Shown here: positions 16,394-24,527 of the stretch, in pieces
How the letters are laid out: each line of letters begins with the position of its first letter
Numbering within the stretch: position 1 is the stretch's first letter
Source: Amycolatopsis decaplanina DSM 44594
Lineage (GTDB): Bacteria; Actinomycetota; Actinomycetes; Mycobacteriales; Pseudonocardiaceae
Assembly: GCF_000342005.1 (NCBI RefSeq)
Contig: NZ_AOHO01000048.1
Location: 540,540 to 604,539, forward strand
Reading direction: 5' to 3'
Length of the DNA stretch: 64,000 bases
Notes under the pieces: model-generated
Databases searched by the model: none
What the model was told of the DNA's origin: nothing
What the model saw: only the letters and a program-made list of their open reading frames with translations
Program-made: the position numbers and the translations under genes

Positions 16394-17350
16394 CTACGCG
16401 GCCCACTTGATCACGACGTTCGGCCGCGGCCGGGCCTGCGCCGTCCGAAACGCGGCTTCCAGCTCGCGCTGGACCACCTCCGGCTCCGTGCGCAGCCGGG
16501 ACGGCAACGTCTGGAGCACGACGATCCCCGCGGCGACATAACGGGCGTTTCGCGCGACGGTGGCGCGATGGCCGGCGGGATCGGCGTGGTGGCGGTAGGA
16601 GTCGATCTCCCAGGCGAAGGCGATCTCGTCGCACCAGAAGTCCGGGGTGGCGATGTAGTTCCCGTTCGCGTCGAAGATCGGGACGTTCCAGTGGCCCGGC
16701 GGGAGGCCGGATCTTCGCCAGAGCCGCCAAGCGTCGGCCTCGGCGACGGATCTCGCCCCGGCCAGGAGCGGGGTCAAGGCCTTCCTGGGCAGGGCTGTTC
16801 CGGTCCGGCCGGCCTGGTCCAGTTCGCGGGTGAGCATCCCGGTGGTGCAGAAGCGGCGTTGGACGGACTCGGCCATCATCGCCTGGATCTCGTCTTCGTC
16901 GGTGAGGCTTCGGGCGGCGTCGATGACGGCTCGGGGGACCGGGGCGACGGGGAGATCTCCTCGGAAGTGGGGGCGCGGGAGGCGATGAGTCCGCTCTATG
17001 CGGGCGAATCCGACATCGGCCACACCGCGGTTCGCCGGAATGAGGACATGGACTCCCTCCTGCTGAGGAACTCTTTCCAGACCATGGCGGCGGAGAGCCC
17101 AAGTGCCGGTGAGCACCGCGTCTCGCCGCGCATGGAGAAGCGCGGCGCGGACGCGATGCTCATCGGTCGGCGGACCGCTGCTCAGCAGCACGACTCCGGG
17201 CAGCAGCGTTCGCCAGGGCCCACCCGCCGCGCATCGGCGGGAGATGGTCCGGCGCGGCACACCGATCCTTTCGAGATCGGTCGCACGGACCACCTCCGGA
17301 TGGTCCGGGGCGGTGAGCAGGGGGTCGGTAGTCCAGGTTCCTCGTCGCAC
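16394..17350 (-). CDS. Hypothetical protein with AbiEi-like N-terminus and nuclease-like C-terminus
   Basis: 318 residues from a GTG. The N-terminus (VRATDLERIGVPRRTISRRCAAG) looks like the winged-helix AbiEi_4/transcription-regulator domain found in many actinobacterial orphans; the middle (AVLTGTWALRRHGL) continues that fold. The C-terminal part, PDFWCDEIAFAWEIDSYRHH, has the E-x-D spacing of DUF559/Vsr-like restriction-nuclease folds. Such proteins are abundant in actinomycetes, usually without a toxin partner, and none is seen here. It sits between the two convergent polysaccharide operons and reads in the direction of the reverse one, but a long hairpin separates it from that operon, so it is probably transcribed alone. 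Confidence 0.75.
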   Translation of the reverse strand: MRRGTWTTDPLLTAPDHPEVVRATDLERIGVPRRTISRRCAAGGPWRTLLPGVVLLSSGPPTDEHRVRAALLHARRDAVLTGTWALRRHGLERVPQQEGVHVLIPANRGVADVGFARIERTHRLPRPHFRGDLPVAPVPRAVIDAARSLTDEDEIQAMMAESVQRRFCTTGMLTRELDQAGRTGTALPRKALTPLLAGARSVAEADAWRLWRRSGLPPGHWNVPIFDANGNYIATPDFWCDEIAFAWEIDSYRHHADPAGHRATVARNARYVAAGIVVLQTLPSRLRTEPEVVQRELEAAFRTAQARPRPNVVIKWAA

Positions 17351-17427
17351 TGGATCATCGTGCGACCCGGTACCGACAATTCTTCCTCTCAGACGGCATG
17401 AAAGTTCCTCTCATGAGAAAAGATGGT

Positions 17428-17474
17428 GACGATGTAGGAATTGGGACACTCAACGTCCCAATTCCTACATCGTC
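17428..17474. terminator. Perfect 20-bp hairpin at the end of the reverse polysaccharide operon
   Basis: Arms 17428-17447 and 17455-17474 are exact inverted complements (core GATGTAGGAATTGGGAC) around the loop ACTCAAC. No T-tract follows on either strand. It lies between the stop of the last beta-helix gene and the start of the orphan gene, as expected for an operon-ending structure. Confidence 0.75.
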
Positions 17475-17538
17475 GCGGAGGGCCCGCGGCTCCCAATCCT
17501 CCGTTGATCATGAAGCATGGCCGTCGCGAAAGGTCCGC

Positions 17539-18975
17539 TCAGCACCCGCCATCCCCAAAGGAACTGCAAGCGTCCTGCGAGTAAGGGGCCCCCTGCCATC
17601 CCGAAACCCCCACAGTCCGCGAAGTGTCATGAACGACGAACCGCCACTCACCCGAATAAGCGTTGTCGTACCAGCGATTCTCCTGCCGGAACGTCACCGC
17701 GTCCGAAACGGAAGACCCTCGATAAGGTGACCAATCCGGATAGGTCCCGAAGTTCGCCAAGAGAGCCATCCGCCCGCAGAACCCCGTGCATGCGGCACCG
17801 GTCGAGAACTTGTTGCCGTGTATGGAAACCCGCTGGGTCTTCCAGCGGCAGTCGTCGTACAGCGGACGTGAAGCGATTCCCGGCGAAGAACAGGAGGAGA
17901 CCGAGGGAACGAGGAGCGTGCACGAGGCGGAAGAGGTGTTCGCCGGGCTGTTGCAGAAGCGGTCCGCGTTCTCCCACAGGGTGATTCCGGCCCAGTTGTC
18001 TTCGAATACGTTGTCGACGATCTCCACCGAAGAAGTCCGCGCCTTCAAGCGAGGCTCGCCGCCGGACTCGGACAGGTAGATCGTCCCGACCGGGAAGTCG
18101 TCGCCACGTGCGGCGAACGCGCGGCCTTGCACGAGGGTGTTGCGCCGGAAGGTGTTCCCGCGGACCACGACGTTGTAGGAGATCTCGTAGAACAACGCCT
18201 CCGCCTCGTTGTCCTCGATCAGGTTGTCCTCGATGAGGAAGTCGTTGTTGTTCGTGTCCGCCCACAGTCCGGCGCCGTGGTTGTGGTGGACCCAGTTTCC
18301 GCGGATGTCGGCGCCGTTCACCGCCCAGAATTTCGCCCCGCCGCTGCAGCCGCAGCCGGGTTCCTTCGTCTCCCAGTCGTCGGTGTTGTTCCCGGTGATC
18401 TCATTGCCTTCGACGAGCAGCCCGGTGATCCCGTCGCCCGCCCGGTACGCGTTGATGCCGTACTGCCCGTTGTTCCGCAGGCAGTTGCGGAGGATCTCCT
18501 GACGCGGTCCCGCCATCATCGCGGCGCCGCGGTTGTCCTCGATGGTGTTGTCCTCGATGGTCCAGTGTTCACCGGAGTCGTGGTTGACCACGCCCTGATC
18601 CCGCGGCGCCGCGAATCCGCGGATCGTGAGGCCGCGGATGACGACGTCACGCGCCTGCTGGGTGAACGCGTAGCGGTTGACGCCGCCGCCGTCCAAGACT
18701 GCGCCGGGTGCGCCGAGGTAGGCGTTTCCGTCCTTGGGGATGATCTGCCCGAACTCGTCCGGGCCCAGGGTGTGCTTGCCCTCGGTCAGCCAGAACGTCG
18801 TGCCTGCCGGGAGGTCGCGTGTCTTCGCGGAGAGGTCGGTGCCCGGTTCGACGACCACGGCGTCGTCCGGTTTCGCCGGACTCGCCGGTCCCGCGGCGCA
18901 GACCGCGACAGGAGCCGTCGAAGCCGGGACGACTCCTGTCGCGAGCAGCAGCAGTATGACGAGGAACACGGGCAT
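17539..18975 (-). CDS. Secreted right-handed beta-helix protein, paralogue 2
   Basis: 478 residues beginning MPVFLVILLLLATGVVPAS, a short signal peptide without a lipobox cysteine at the usual place, so the product is probably secreted. Mature sequence matches the paralogues at 11.7 and 19.0 kb along its length: ThrFWL segment GTTFWLTEGKHTLGPDEFGQ, VVNHDSGEHWTIEDN, GCGCSGGAKFW, GLWADTNNNDFLIEDN, SESGGEPR, ENADRFCNSPANTSS. The repeats are PbH1-like. The ATG has no convincing ribosome site and no other start in frame before the previous stop 55 bases upstream, so translation may depend on coupling. Likely role: extracellular epimerase, lyase or scaffold acting on the locus polysaccharide. Confidence 0.85.
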   Translation of the reverse strand: MPVFLVILLLLATGVVPASTAPVAVCAAGPASPAKPDDAVVVEPGTDLSAKTRDLPAGTTFWLTEGKHTLGPDEFGQIIPKDGNAYLGAPGAVLDGGGVNRYAFTQQARDVVIRGLTIRGFAAPRDQGVVNHDSGEHWTIEDNTIEDNRGAAMMAGPRQEILRNCLRNNGQYGINAYRAGDGITGLLVEGNEITGNNTDDWETKEPGCGCSGGAKFWAVNGADIRGNWVHHNHGAGLWADTNNNDFLIEDNLIEDNEAEALFYEISYNVVVRGNTFRRNTLVQGRAFAARGDDFPVGTIYLSESGGEPRLKARTSSVEIVDNVFEDNWAGITLWENADRFCNSPANTSSASCTLLVPSVSSCSSPGIASRPLYDDCRWKTQRVSIHGNKFSTGAACTGFCGRMALLANFGTYPDWSPYRGSSVSDAVTFRQENRWYDNAYSGEWRFVVHDTSRTVGVSGWQGAPYSQDACSSFGDGGC

Positions 18976-19030
18976 ACCGGAACGGTAAGCCAGTATGGAC
19001 AGTCCCAGGTGGACACTTACAGGTGAAACT

Positions 19031-20530
19031 TCAGCAGGTCGTGGCTTCGTCGAACCCGCTGCAGGTGTCCTGCCGATAGGGCTCCGCCTGCCACTGCGCC
19101 GCGGTCAGGCGCCGTGACGTGTCGTGGGCGACGAACGTCCAAGGACCGTAGTACTGGTTGTCGTACCACCGGTTGTCCTGCCGGAAGGTGATCGCCTCCG
19201 AGATCACGGCGCCCCGGTACGGCGACCAGGCCGGGAAGGTCCCGTAGTTCGAGAGGACCGCCATCCGCCCGCACAGGCCGAGGCAGCCTTCCATCGACGA
19301 ATCGAACTCGAACGTGTTTTCGTGCACCGAAACGCGCTGGGTCTTCCAACGACAGTCGCCGTACAGCGGCTCGGTCGCGATGCCCGGATCGGAGCAGGCG
19401 GACGTCGGGGAGACCAGTGCCGTACAGGAGAGCGCGGAGGTGTTGGCCGGGCTGTTGCAGAACCGGTCGGCGTTCTCCCAGAGCGTGATCCCCGACCAGT
19501 TGTCCGAGAACATGTTCCCCCGGATGTCGATCCGGCTGGTCCGGGCGGGCAGTCTCGGCTCGCCGCCGGATTCGCTGAGGTACACCGCGGCGACCGGGAA
19601 GTTGTCGCCCTTGGCGGCCCGGTTGCGGCCCTGTACCAGCGCGTTCCGGTTGAAGGTGTTCCCGATCAGCTCCAGATTGTAGGAGATCTCGTAGAACAGC
19701 CCCTCGGACGCGTTGTCCTCGATCAGGTTGTCCTGGATGAGGAAGTCGTTGTTGTTCGTGTCGGCCCAGAGCCCGACACCGTGGTTGTGGTGGACCCAGT
19801 TGCCGACGACGTCGGCGCCGTTCACGGACCAGAACTTCACCCCGCCGCTGCAGCCGCAGCCCGGGATCTTCGTCTCCCAGTCGCCGGTGTTGTTCCCGGT
19901 GATCTCGTTGCCCTCGATCACCAGATCGGTCAGCCCGCCGCCGAAACGGTAGGCGTTGATGCCGTACTGGCCGTTGTCGCGCAGGCAGTTCCCGATCACC
20001 CGCTGGCCGGTCCCGGTCATCATCCCGGCGCCGTCGTTGTCCTCGATGACGTTGCCTTCGATGGTCCAGCGTTCACCGGAGTCGTGATTGACCACGCCCT
20101 GGTCCCGCTCGGCGACGAAACCGCGGATGGTCAGCCCGCGGATCACCACGTCCTTGGCCGACGTGGTGAAGGCCGCGCGGTTGATCCCGCGTCCGTCCAG
20201 TACGGCGCCGGGTGCGCCGAGGTAGACGTTGCCGTCCTTGGGCATCACCTGGCCGAACTGGTCGGGACTCAGCGTGTGCGTGCCCGGTGCCAGCCAGAAC
20301 GTGCTCCCCGGCGGGCTGAACCGGGTCTTGTCGGTCAGATCGGTGCCTGGTTCGACGACCTGGGCGCCTTCCGGGGCGGAAGGGACGCCGACGGTCGTGC
20401 CGCACACCCCTCGAGCCGGCTCTTCGGACGCCACCGCTGTGTTCTCAACGGCGACCTGGAGCAGTAGTACGGACAACGCGGCGCAAAGCGCTCGCGTGCC
20501 GGTCGAGCGAGGTGTGATCCTTGAACTCAT
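19031..20530 (-). CDS. Secreted right-handed beta-helix protein, paralogue 3
   Basis: 499 residues from the ATG inside an ATGA overlap with the upstream aminotransferase stop, preceded by GGAGAAGGG; an ATG 45 bases earlier is less likely. Signal peptide: basic segment, then ALCAALSVLLLQVAVENTAVAS. The mature part shares the same blocks as paralogue 2 (GSTFWLAPGTHTLSPDQFGQ, VVNHDSGERWTIEGN, GCGCSGGVKFW, GLWADTNNNDFLIQDN, SESGGEPR, ENADRFCNSPANTSA, WKTQRVSVHENTF). Conserved cysteines suggest disulfides outside the cell. Its tandem placement with paralogue 2 indicates a local duplication; all three copies are retained intact, which argues for distinct roles on the polymer. Confidence 0.87.
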   Translation of the reverse strand: MSSRITPRSTGTRALCAALSVLLLQVAVENTAVASEEPARGVCGTTVGVPSAPEGAQVVEPGTDLTDKTRFSPPGSTFWLAPGTHTLSPDQFGQVMPKDGNVYLGAPGAVLDGRGINRAAFTTSAKDVVIRGLTIRGFVAERDQGVVNHDSGERWTIEGNVIEDNDGAGMMTGTGQRVIGNCLRDNGQYGINAYRFGGGLTDLVIEGNEITGNNTGDWETKIPGCGCSGGVKFWSVNGADVVGNWVHHNHGVGLWADTNNNDFLIQDNLIEDNASEGLFYEISYNLELIGNTFNRNALVQGRNRAAKGDNFPVAAVYLSESGGEPRLPARTSRIDIRGNMFSDNWSGITLWENADRFCNSPANTSALSCTALVSPTSACSDPGIATEPLYGDCRWKTQRVSVHENTFEFDSSMEGCLGLCGRMAVLSNYGTFPAWSPYRGAVISEAITFRQDNRWYDNQYYGPWTFVAHDTSRRLTAAQWQAEPYRQDTCSGFDEATTC

Positions 20531-21843
20531 ACCCTTCTCCGAAATACCGGCTTCACCGGACGGCCACCCAGCCACGGTGCCGGATCATCCGCGTCGAGCG
20601 CTTTGCGGTACACGAGGCAGGCCTGCGAGACCACGTCGACCGTCCGGTCGATGTCTTCTTCGGACAACGCGCTGCTGACCACGAACGACGGTCCGAGGAC
20701 CCCGCCCGTGACCAGTTGCCGCAGGAACAACGTTCGGTAGTCCTGCGACGGTTTCTTCTCGGCGTCGAGCGTGCCGAAGACGAGGTTGCTCGCCCGGCCG
20801 CGCACGACGACGTGTTCCCCGACCCCGGCCGAGGCCGCGACTTCGCGGACCCCGGCGGCGAGCCGGTCGCCGAGCGCGTGAAGCCGCGCGGCGATGCCTT
20901 CTTCGGTGTAGGTCTCCATGACCGCGATCGCGGCGGCCAGCGAATGCGTCTCGGCGCCGTGCGTGGTGGACAGCAGGAAGACGCGATCCTCGCCGGTGCG
21001 CAGTCCGCCGAGTTCCATCAGTTCACGCTTGCCCGCCAGCGCCGAGACGGCGAACCCGTTGCCGAGTGCCTTTCCGAACGTCGAGAGGTCCGGGGTGACG
21101 CCGTAGAGACCCTGCGCTCCCGCCTCGGACCAGCGGAAACCGGTGATCATCTCGTCGAAGATCAGGACGCAGCCGTACCGGTCGGCGAGTTCCCGCAGGC
21201 CGGCGAGGTAGCCGGCGGGTGGTTCGAGCTGGGTGGACGCCTCCAGGATCAGGCAGGCGATCCGGCCCGCGTTCTCCCGCAGCAGCCGTTCGGTCGCCGG
21301 GAGGTCGCCGTAGGGGAAGGACACGGTGAGGTCGGTGATCCCGTCCGGGATACCCGACGACATCGCCGTGGTGCCGATGAACCAGTCGTCGATGGAGAAG
21401 AACGCGTGGTCGCGGCAGATCGCCACCAGCGGCCTGCCGGTGGCCGCCCTGGCGAGTTTGACCGCGGCCGTGGTGGCGTCCGAGCCGTTCTTGGCGAATT
21501 TGACCATCTCGGCGGTCGGGACGGTCTCCAGGAACTTGGTCGCCGCCCGCTCCTCCACAATGGACGGACGGGCGAAGTTGGCGCCCCGGTCGATCTCGCG
21601 ATGGGCGGCCTCGCTCACCCGTGGGTGCACGTGCCCGAGGCTGACCGCGCGCAGCCCCGAGCCGTACTCGATGTATTCGTTCCCGTCGACGTCCCAGACG
21701 TGCGCGCCGAGCCCGTGCGAGATGACCGGTGCCAGATTCTCCGGATACTGGTCGTCCCCCTTGGCGTAGGTGTGCGCCCCGCCGGGGATCATCGCGTGGA
21801 GGCGCTCGTTGGCCCGCATGGATCGGGGAAGATGACGGGTCAT
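20527..21843 (-). CDS. Class III PLP aminotransferase (glutamate-1-semialdehyde mutase-like)
   Basis: 438 residues. PLP-enzyme features: NGSDATTAAVKLARAATGR, FDEMITGFR with Asp230, and TFGKALGNG with the Schiff-base lysine Lys258. Overall it looks like glutamate-1-semialdehyde 2,1-aminomutase. The context (RmlC-like epimerase, sugar nucleotidyltransferase, C-methyltransferase) suggests a sugar or small polyol aminotransferase rather than a haem gene; haem hemL normally sits with other hem genes. GAGGTGAGAGC precedes the ATG, which lies five bases after the epimerase stop. It could install an amino group on a polysaccharide precursor or side substituent. Confidence 0.85.
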   Translation of the reverse strand: MTRHLPRSMRANERLHAMIPGGAHTYAKGDDQYPENLAPVISHGLGAHVWDVDGNEYIEYGSGLRAVSLGHVHPRVSEAAHREIDRGANFARPSIVEERAATKFLETVPTAEMVKFAKNGSDATTAAVKLARAATGRPLVAICRDHAFFSIDDWFIGTTAMSSGIPDGITDLTVSFPYGDLPATERLLRENAGRIACLILEASTQLEPPAGYLAGLRELADRYGCVLIFDEMITGFRWSEAGAQGLYGVTPDLSTFGKALGNGFAVSALAGKRELMELGGLRTGEDRVFLLSTTHGAETHSLAAAIAVMETYTEEGIAARLHALGDRLAAGVREVAASAGVGEHVVVRGRASNLVFGTLDAEKKPSQDYRTLFLRQLVTGGVLGPSFVVSSALSEEDIDRTVDVVSQACLVYRKALDADDPAPWLGGRPVKPVFRRRV

Positions 21844-21847
21844 GCTC

Positions 21848-22396
21848 TCACCTCGTGTTCTGTAAGACAGCGGAAAGCGGGAGCGCGGAACGGTCCCGCT
21901 CCGAGATCAGCGACACCGGAAGCGGCCATGGGATCGCGAGTTCCGGGTCGTCGTGGGCGATGGCGACGTCCTCGGCGGGGTCGTGCGCGCGGTCGATCCG
22001 GTACGAGACGTCGGCGTACTCGGTGAGCGCCTGGAATCCGTGCGCGCAGCCCGCCGGGATGTACAGCGAGACCTGAGTCTCCCCGGAGAGTTCGAACGTC
22101 TCCTTGCCAAGGTACGTCGGCGAATCCGGCCTCAGGTCGACGACGACGTCGAAGACGGCGCCCCACGAGCACCGGACCAGTTTCGCCTCGCCCTCGCCGG
22201 AGCGGAGGTGCATCCCGCGCAGCACTCCCTTGCGGGAGCGGGAAACGCTGTCCTGGAGGAATCCGTTCGGGTCGATCCCGGCCGACCGGACGACGTCGGC
22301 GTCGAACGTGCGGCTGAAGAAGCCGCGTTCGTCGGCGTGCGGTGACGGCTCGAACAGGTACGCACCCGCGATGGCGGGCACCGGGATCACTTTCAT
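21848..22396 (-). CDS. dTDP-4-dehydrorhamnose 3,5-epimerase-like cupin (RmlC family)
   Basis: 182 residues from an ATG in an ATGA overlap with the pyruvyl transferase; the frame remains open upstream through that gene but is not coding there. RmlC blocks are clear: DERGFFSRTFD, FLQDSVSRSRKGVLRGMHLR with the catalytic histidine, GAVFDVVVDLRPDSPTYLG, and YIPAGCAHGFQAL. The fold is a cupin that epimerises C3 and/or C5 of a 4-keto-6-deoxy NDP-sugar. No RmlB or RmlD is in the window, so it may act on the product of the local nucleotidyltransferase/SDR pair rather than on rhamnose precursors. Confidence 0.9.
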   Translation of the reverse strand: MKVIPVPAIAGAYLFEPSPHADERGFFSRTFDADVVRSAGIDPNGFLQDSVSRSRKGVLRGMHLRSGEGEAKLVRCSWGAVFDVVVDLRPDSPTYLGKETFELSGETQVSLYIPAGCAHGFQALTEYADVSYRIDRAHDPAEDVAIAHDDPELAIPWPLPVSLISERDRSALPLSAVLQNTR

Positions 22397-23580
22397 CGGA
22401 CTCCCATCGGCAGGAAGGCGGCCGACAGTTCGGCGAACTGCGCTTCCAGTAGTCGTGCCTGCTCCGCGCCTCGTTTCGCGGCGATCTCGGTCAGTTCGCC
22501 CGCCCTGGACTCGAGTTCGGCGAACTGGCGCACCAGCGCGTCGACGTCGATCTCCCTGGCCGACTGGCAGAACTCCCCGAGTCCCAGCGTCGTCATCAGG
22601 ACCTCGTTCTTGCGGGCGTACCCGACGGACAACGTCGGTTTCGCCAGCTTCAGCGCGCACAGGACGTTGTGATAGCGGGTGGCGACGACGGTCTCGACCG
22701 CCGACATGGCCCGCAGTACGTCGTCCAAAGTAGACGTTTCGGCGGCGGTGATCAGCGGGGAATCCAGTTCCCGCATGATCTCGTCGACGACCTGTTCGTC
22801 GGCCCGGTCGCCGATGAACAACCGCACCGGACGGCCGTCGGCGACCAGCCCGGCGATGAACCGCGTCATATTGTCCACATAGGACTCGTAGATGGCGTCG
22901 GCGCGGGCCCTGTCGTCGTTCCCGCCGTGATAGGCCATCACCCCGACCCCGACGGAGCGGGGCACCACCGGTTCCGACGGTGTGGGGAGGGCGAAGGCGA
23001 GATCGGGGTAGACGCGGTCGTCCGTGACGTCGACCCCCATCGTGCGCATCGCGTCCCTCGACGGCTCGTCCCGGTAGGACCGGAACGTCGCCAGCCGCGC
23101 GGCCCAGCGGATGATCGAACGGGTGACTCGCTGCGTGCTCACGTTGGCGCCGACGCTCACCAACGCCACTTTGGTGCCGACCAGACGGCCGGACGCCGAA
23201 AGCAGCAGCAGTGCGTACGGGAAACCCCACGGGCGCAGGGGAAGAGTGGATTCGAGGACACCCATCCCCGGCACGATCACCACGTCCTGGCGTCGTACCC
23301 ACGCAATCGTGCGGAAGATGTCGACGAGTTTCCCGAAGCCCTTCAAAGCGATGGACAATGGTCCCGAGGCTGTCCGGTACTCACCCTCGTACCAGTTCAA
23401 CGCGGTCGTTTCGAGTCCGTAGCGCGACGCGACGATTTCCGGGCCGCCGCACATCACGCTGAGCGCGGCGCCCGGATGCTCCGCGCGCAAATACCCGAGA
23501 ACCGCTTCGAAGGAACCGTCGTTGCCGAGGTTCCCTGATCCGAGGAGTCCGAACAGCCCGATTCTCGCGGGCGGGGTCAA
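22393..23580 (-). CDS. Polysaccharide pyruvyl transferase family protein
   Basis: 395 residues from a TTG overlapping the preceding stop (TTGA). It begins RIGLFGLLGSGNLGNDGSFEAVLGYL, the signature of the PS_pyruv_trans (CsaB/WcaK) family, and contains VVIVPGMGVLES and, near the C-terminus, ETVVATRYHNVLCALKLAKPTLSVGY, which corresponds to the conserved RxHxxxxA segment. These enzymes transfer pyruvate from phosphoenolpyruvate to a sugar, forming a ketal. Pyruvyl ketals add negative charge and can anchor S-layer proteins in other Gram-positives. The C-terminal 50 residues are a helix-rich Glu/Ala stretch that may form a coiled coil. Confidence 0.9.
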   Translation of the reverse strand: MTPPARIGLFGLLGSGNLGNDGSFEAVLGYLRAEHPGAALSVMCGGPEIVASRYGLETTALNWYEGEYRTASGPLSIALKGFGKLVDIFRTIAWVRRQDVVIVPGMGVLESTLPLRPWGFPYALLLLSASGRLVGTKVALVSVGANVSTQRVTRSIIRWAARLATFRSYRDEPSRDAMRTMGVDVTDDRVYPDLAFALPTPSEPVVPRSVGVGVMAYHGGNDDRARADAIYESYVDNMTRFIAGLVADGRPVRLFIGDRADEQVVDEIMRELDSPLITAAETSTLDDVLRAMSAVETVVATRYHNVLCALKLAKPTLSVGYARKNEVLMTTLGLGEFCQSAREIDVDALVRQFAELESRAGELTEIAAKRGAEQARLLEAQFAELSAAFLPMGVR

Positions 23581-24527
23581 CGGACTCGTCCCTCCTGGCC
23601 GGCGACGACCGAGACCACGGACACCTCACGCGGGCCGGTTTCGGCCTCGGCCTGGACGGGCATCCGCCCCATGGCCGGGTTCCCCGCCCGGTTCAGCATC
23701 CATTGCCGCAGGTAGCGGAAGCATTCACGCTTCTCCGCGCCCGAGATCGGCGCGTTGCGGATCGCCTTGACATACCCCAGGACGTACTCGCCGAGCAGCC
23801 GGACCATCGGGTGACGGAGCTTGTCGGCCCGTTTCGGGTCGAGGTTGGTGGCCCGCCTGCGCACGGTCGGGTGCTCGTGCTCGGAACGGCCGGGGTGGTC
23901 GCGCCGGAAGTACAGCCAGTCGTGCACCTGGTGGAACGGGCCGTGCAGGGCCAGTTCCGAGATGATCGTGCGGTCCGCGTGGTGGTAGCTGTCCAGCGGC
24001 GCGACGCGGCGCAGCACCTCGGTGCGGATGACCGCGCCGTCGTCGTCCCCGCCGGGCGCGAACAGCGTGCTGCGGAAGCGTTCCGCGGCGTGCGGCGAAA
24101 CCGTGTTGAGCGGGTACTCCAGCGCCTGCGTGACGACGCCCTTCTCGTCGATCATCGCCGTCCACGAGTGCGAGAGGACGAACTCGGGGTGCTCGTCGAG
24201 CGCCTCGATGCAGCGTTCCAGCAGGTCGCGCGCGTAGAGGTCGTCGTCGGAGGCCCATTTGAACAGCTCGCCGCGGGCGACGTCGACGCAGTAGTTGTGG
24301 TTGGGCGCGCAGCCGATGTTCACCGGCTGGCGCACGTAGCGGACGCGGGAATCCAGCTTCGCGTACTCACGGCCGATCTCTTCGGTGCGGTCGGTGGACG
24401 CGTTGTCCGAGATGATCAGTTCGAAGTTCCCGAAGCTTTGGCCGAGGAGTGCGTCCAGCGATTCGGCGAGGTAGTCCTCGCCGTTGTAGACCGGGAGCCC
24501 GATGCTCAGCCGAGGAGCGGTGCTCAT
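23577..24527 (-). CDS. Glycosyltransferase family 2
   Basis: 316 residues, GT-A fold: LSIGLPVYNGEDYLAESLDALLGQS, then LIISDNASTDRTEEI, then FKWASDDDLYARDLLERC, which supplies the metal-binding Asp cluster. GT2 enzymes are inverting transferases using nucleotide sugars and a divalent metal. No membrane segment is apparent, so it probably acts at the cytoplasmic face on the lipid-linked intermediate. Both ends overlap neighbouring genes (flippase upstream, pyruvyl transferase downstream), consistent with a single translationally coupled transcript. Confidence 0.92.
   Translation of the reverse strand: MSTAPRLSIGLPVYNGEDYLAESLDALLGQSFGNFELIISDNASTDRTEEIGREYAKLDSRVRYVRQPVNIGCAPNHNYCVDVARGELFKWASDDDLYARDLLERCIEALDEHPEFVLSHSWTAMIDEKGVVTQALEYPLNTVSPHAAERFRSTLFAPGGDDDGAVIRTEVLRRVAPLDSYHHADRTIISELALHGPFHQVHDWLYFRRDHPGRSEHEHPTVRRRATNLDPKRADKLRHPMVRLLGEYVLGYVKAIRNAPISGAEKRECFRYLRQWMLNRAGNPAMGRMPVQAEAETGPREVSVVSVVAGQEGRVR

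Noticed and set aside
16394..17350. AbiEi-type antitoxin of a type IV toxin-antitoxin pair
   Set aside because: No AbiEii-like nucleotidyltransferase toxin lies on either side; such orphans are common in actinomycetes.
20527..21843. Haem-pathway hemL
   Set aside because: It has the family fold, but the neighbours are all sugar genes and it is embedded in a coupled glycan operon; a sugar or related aminotransferase is more likely.
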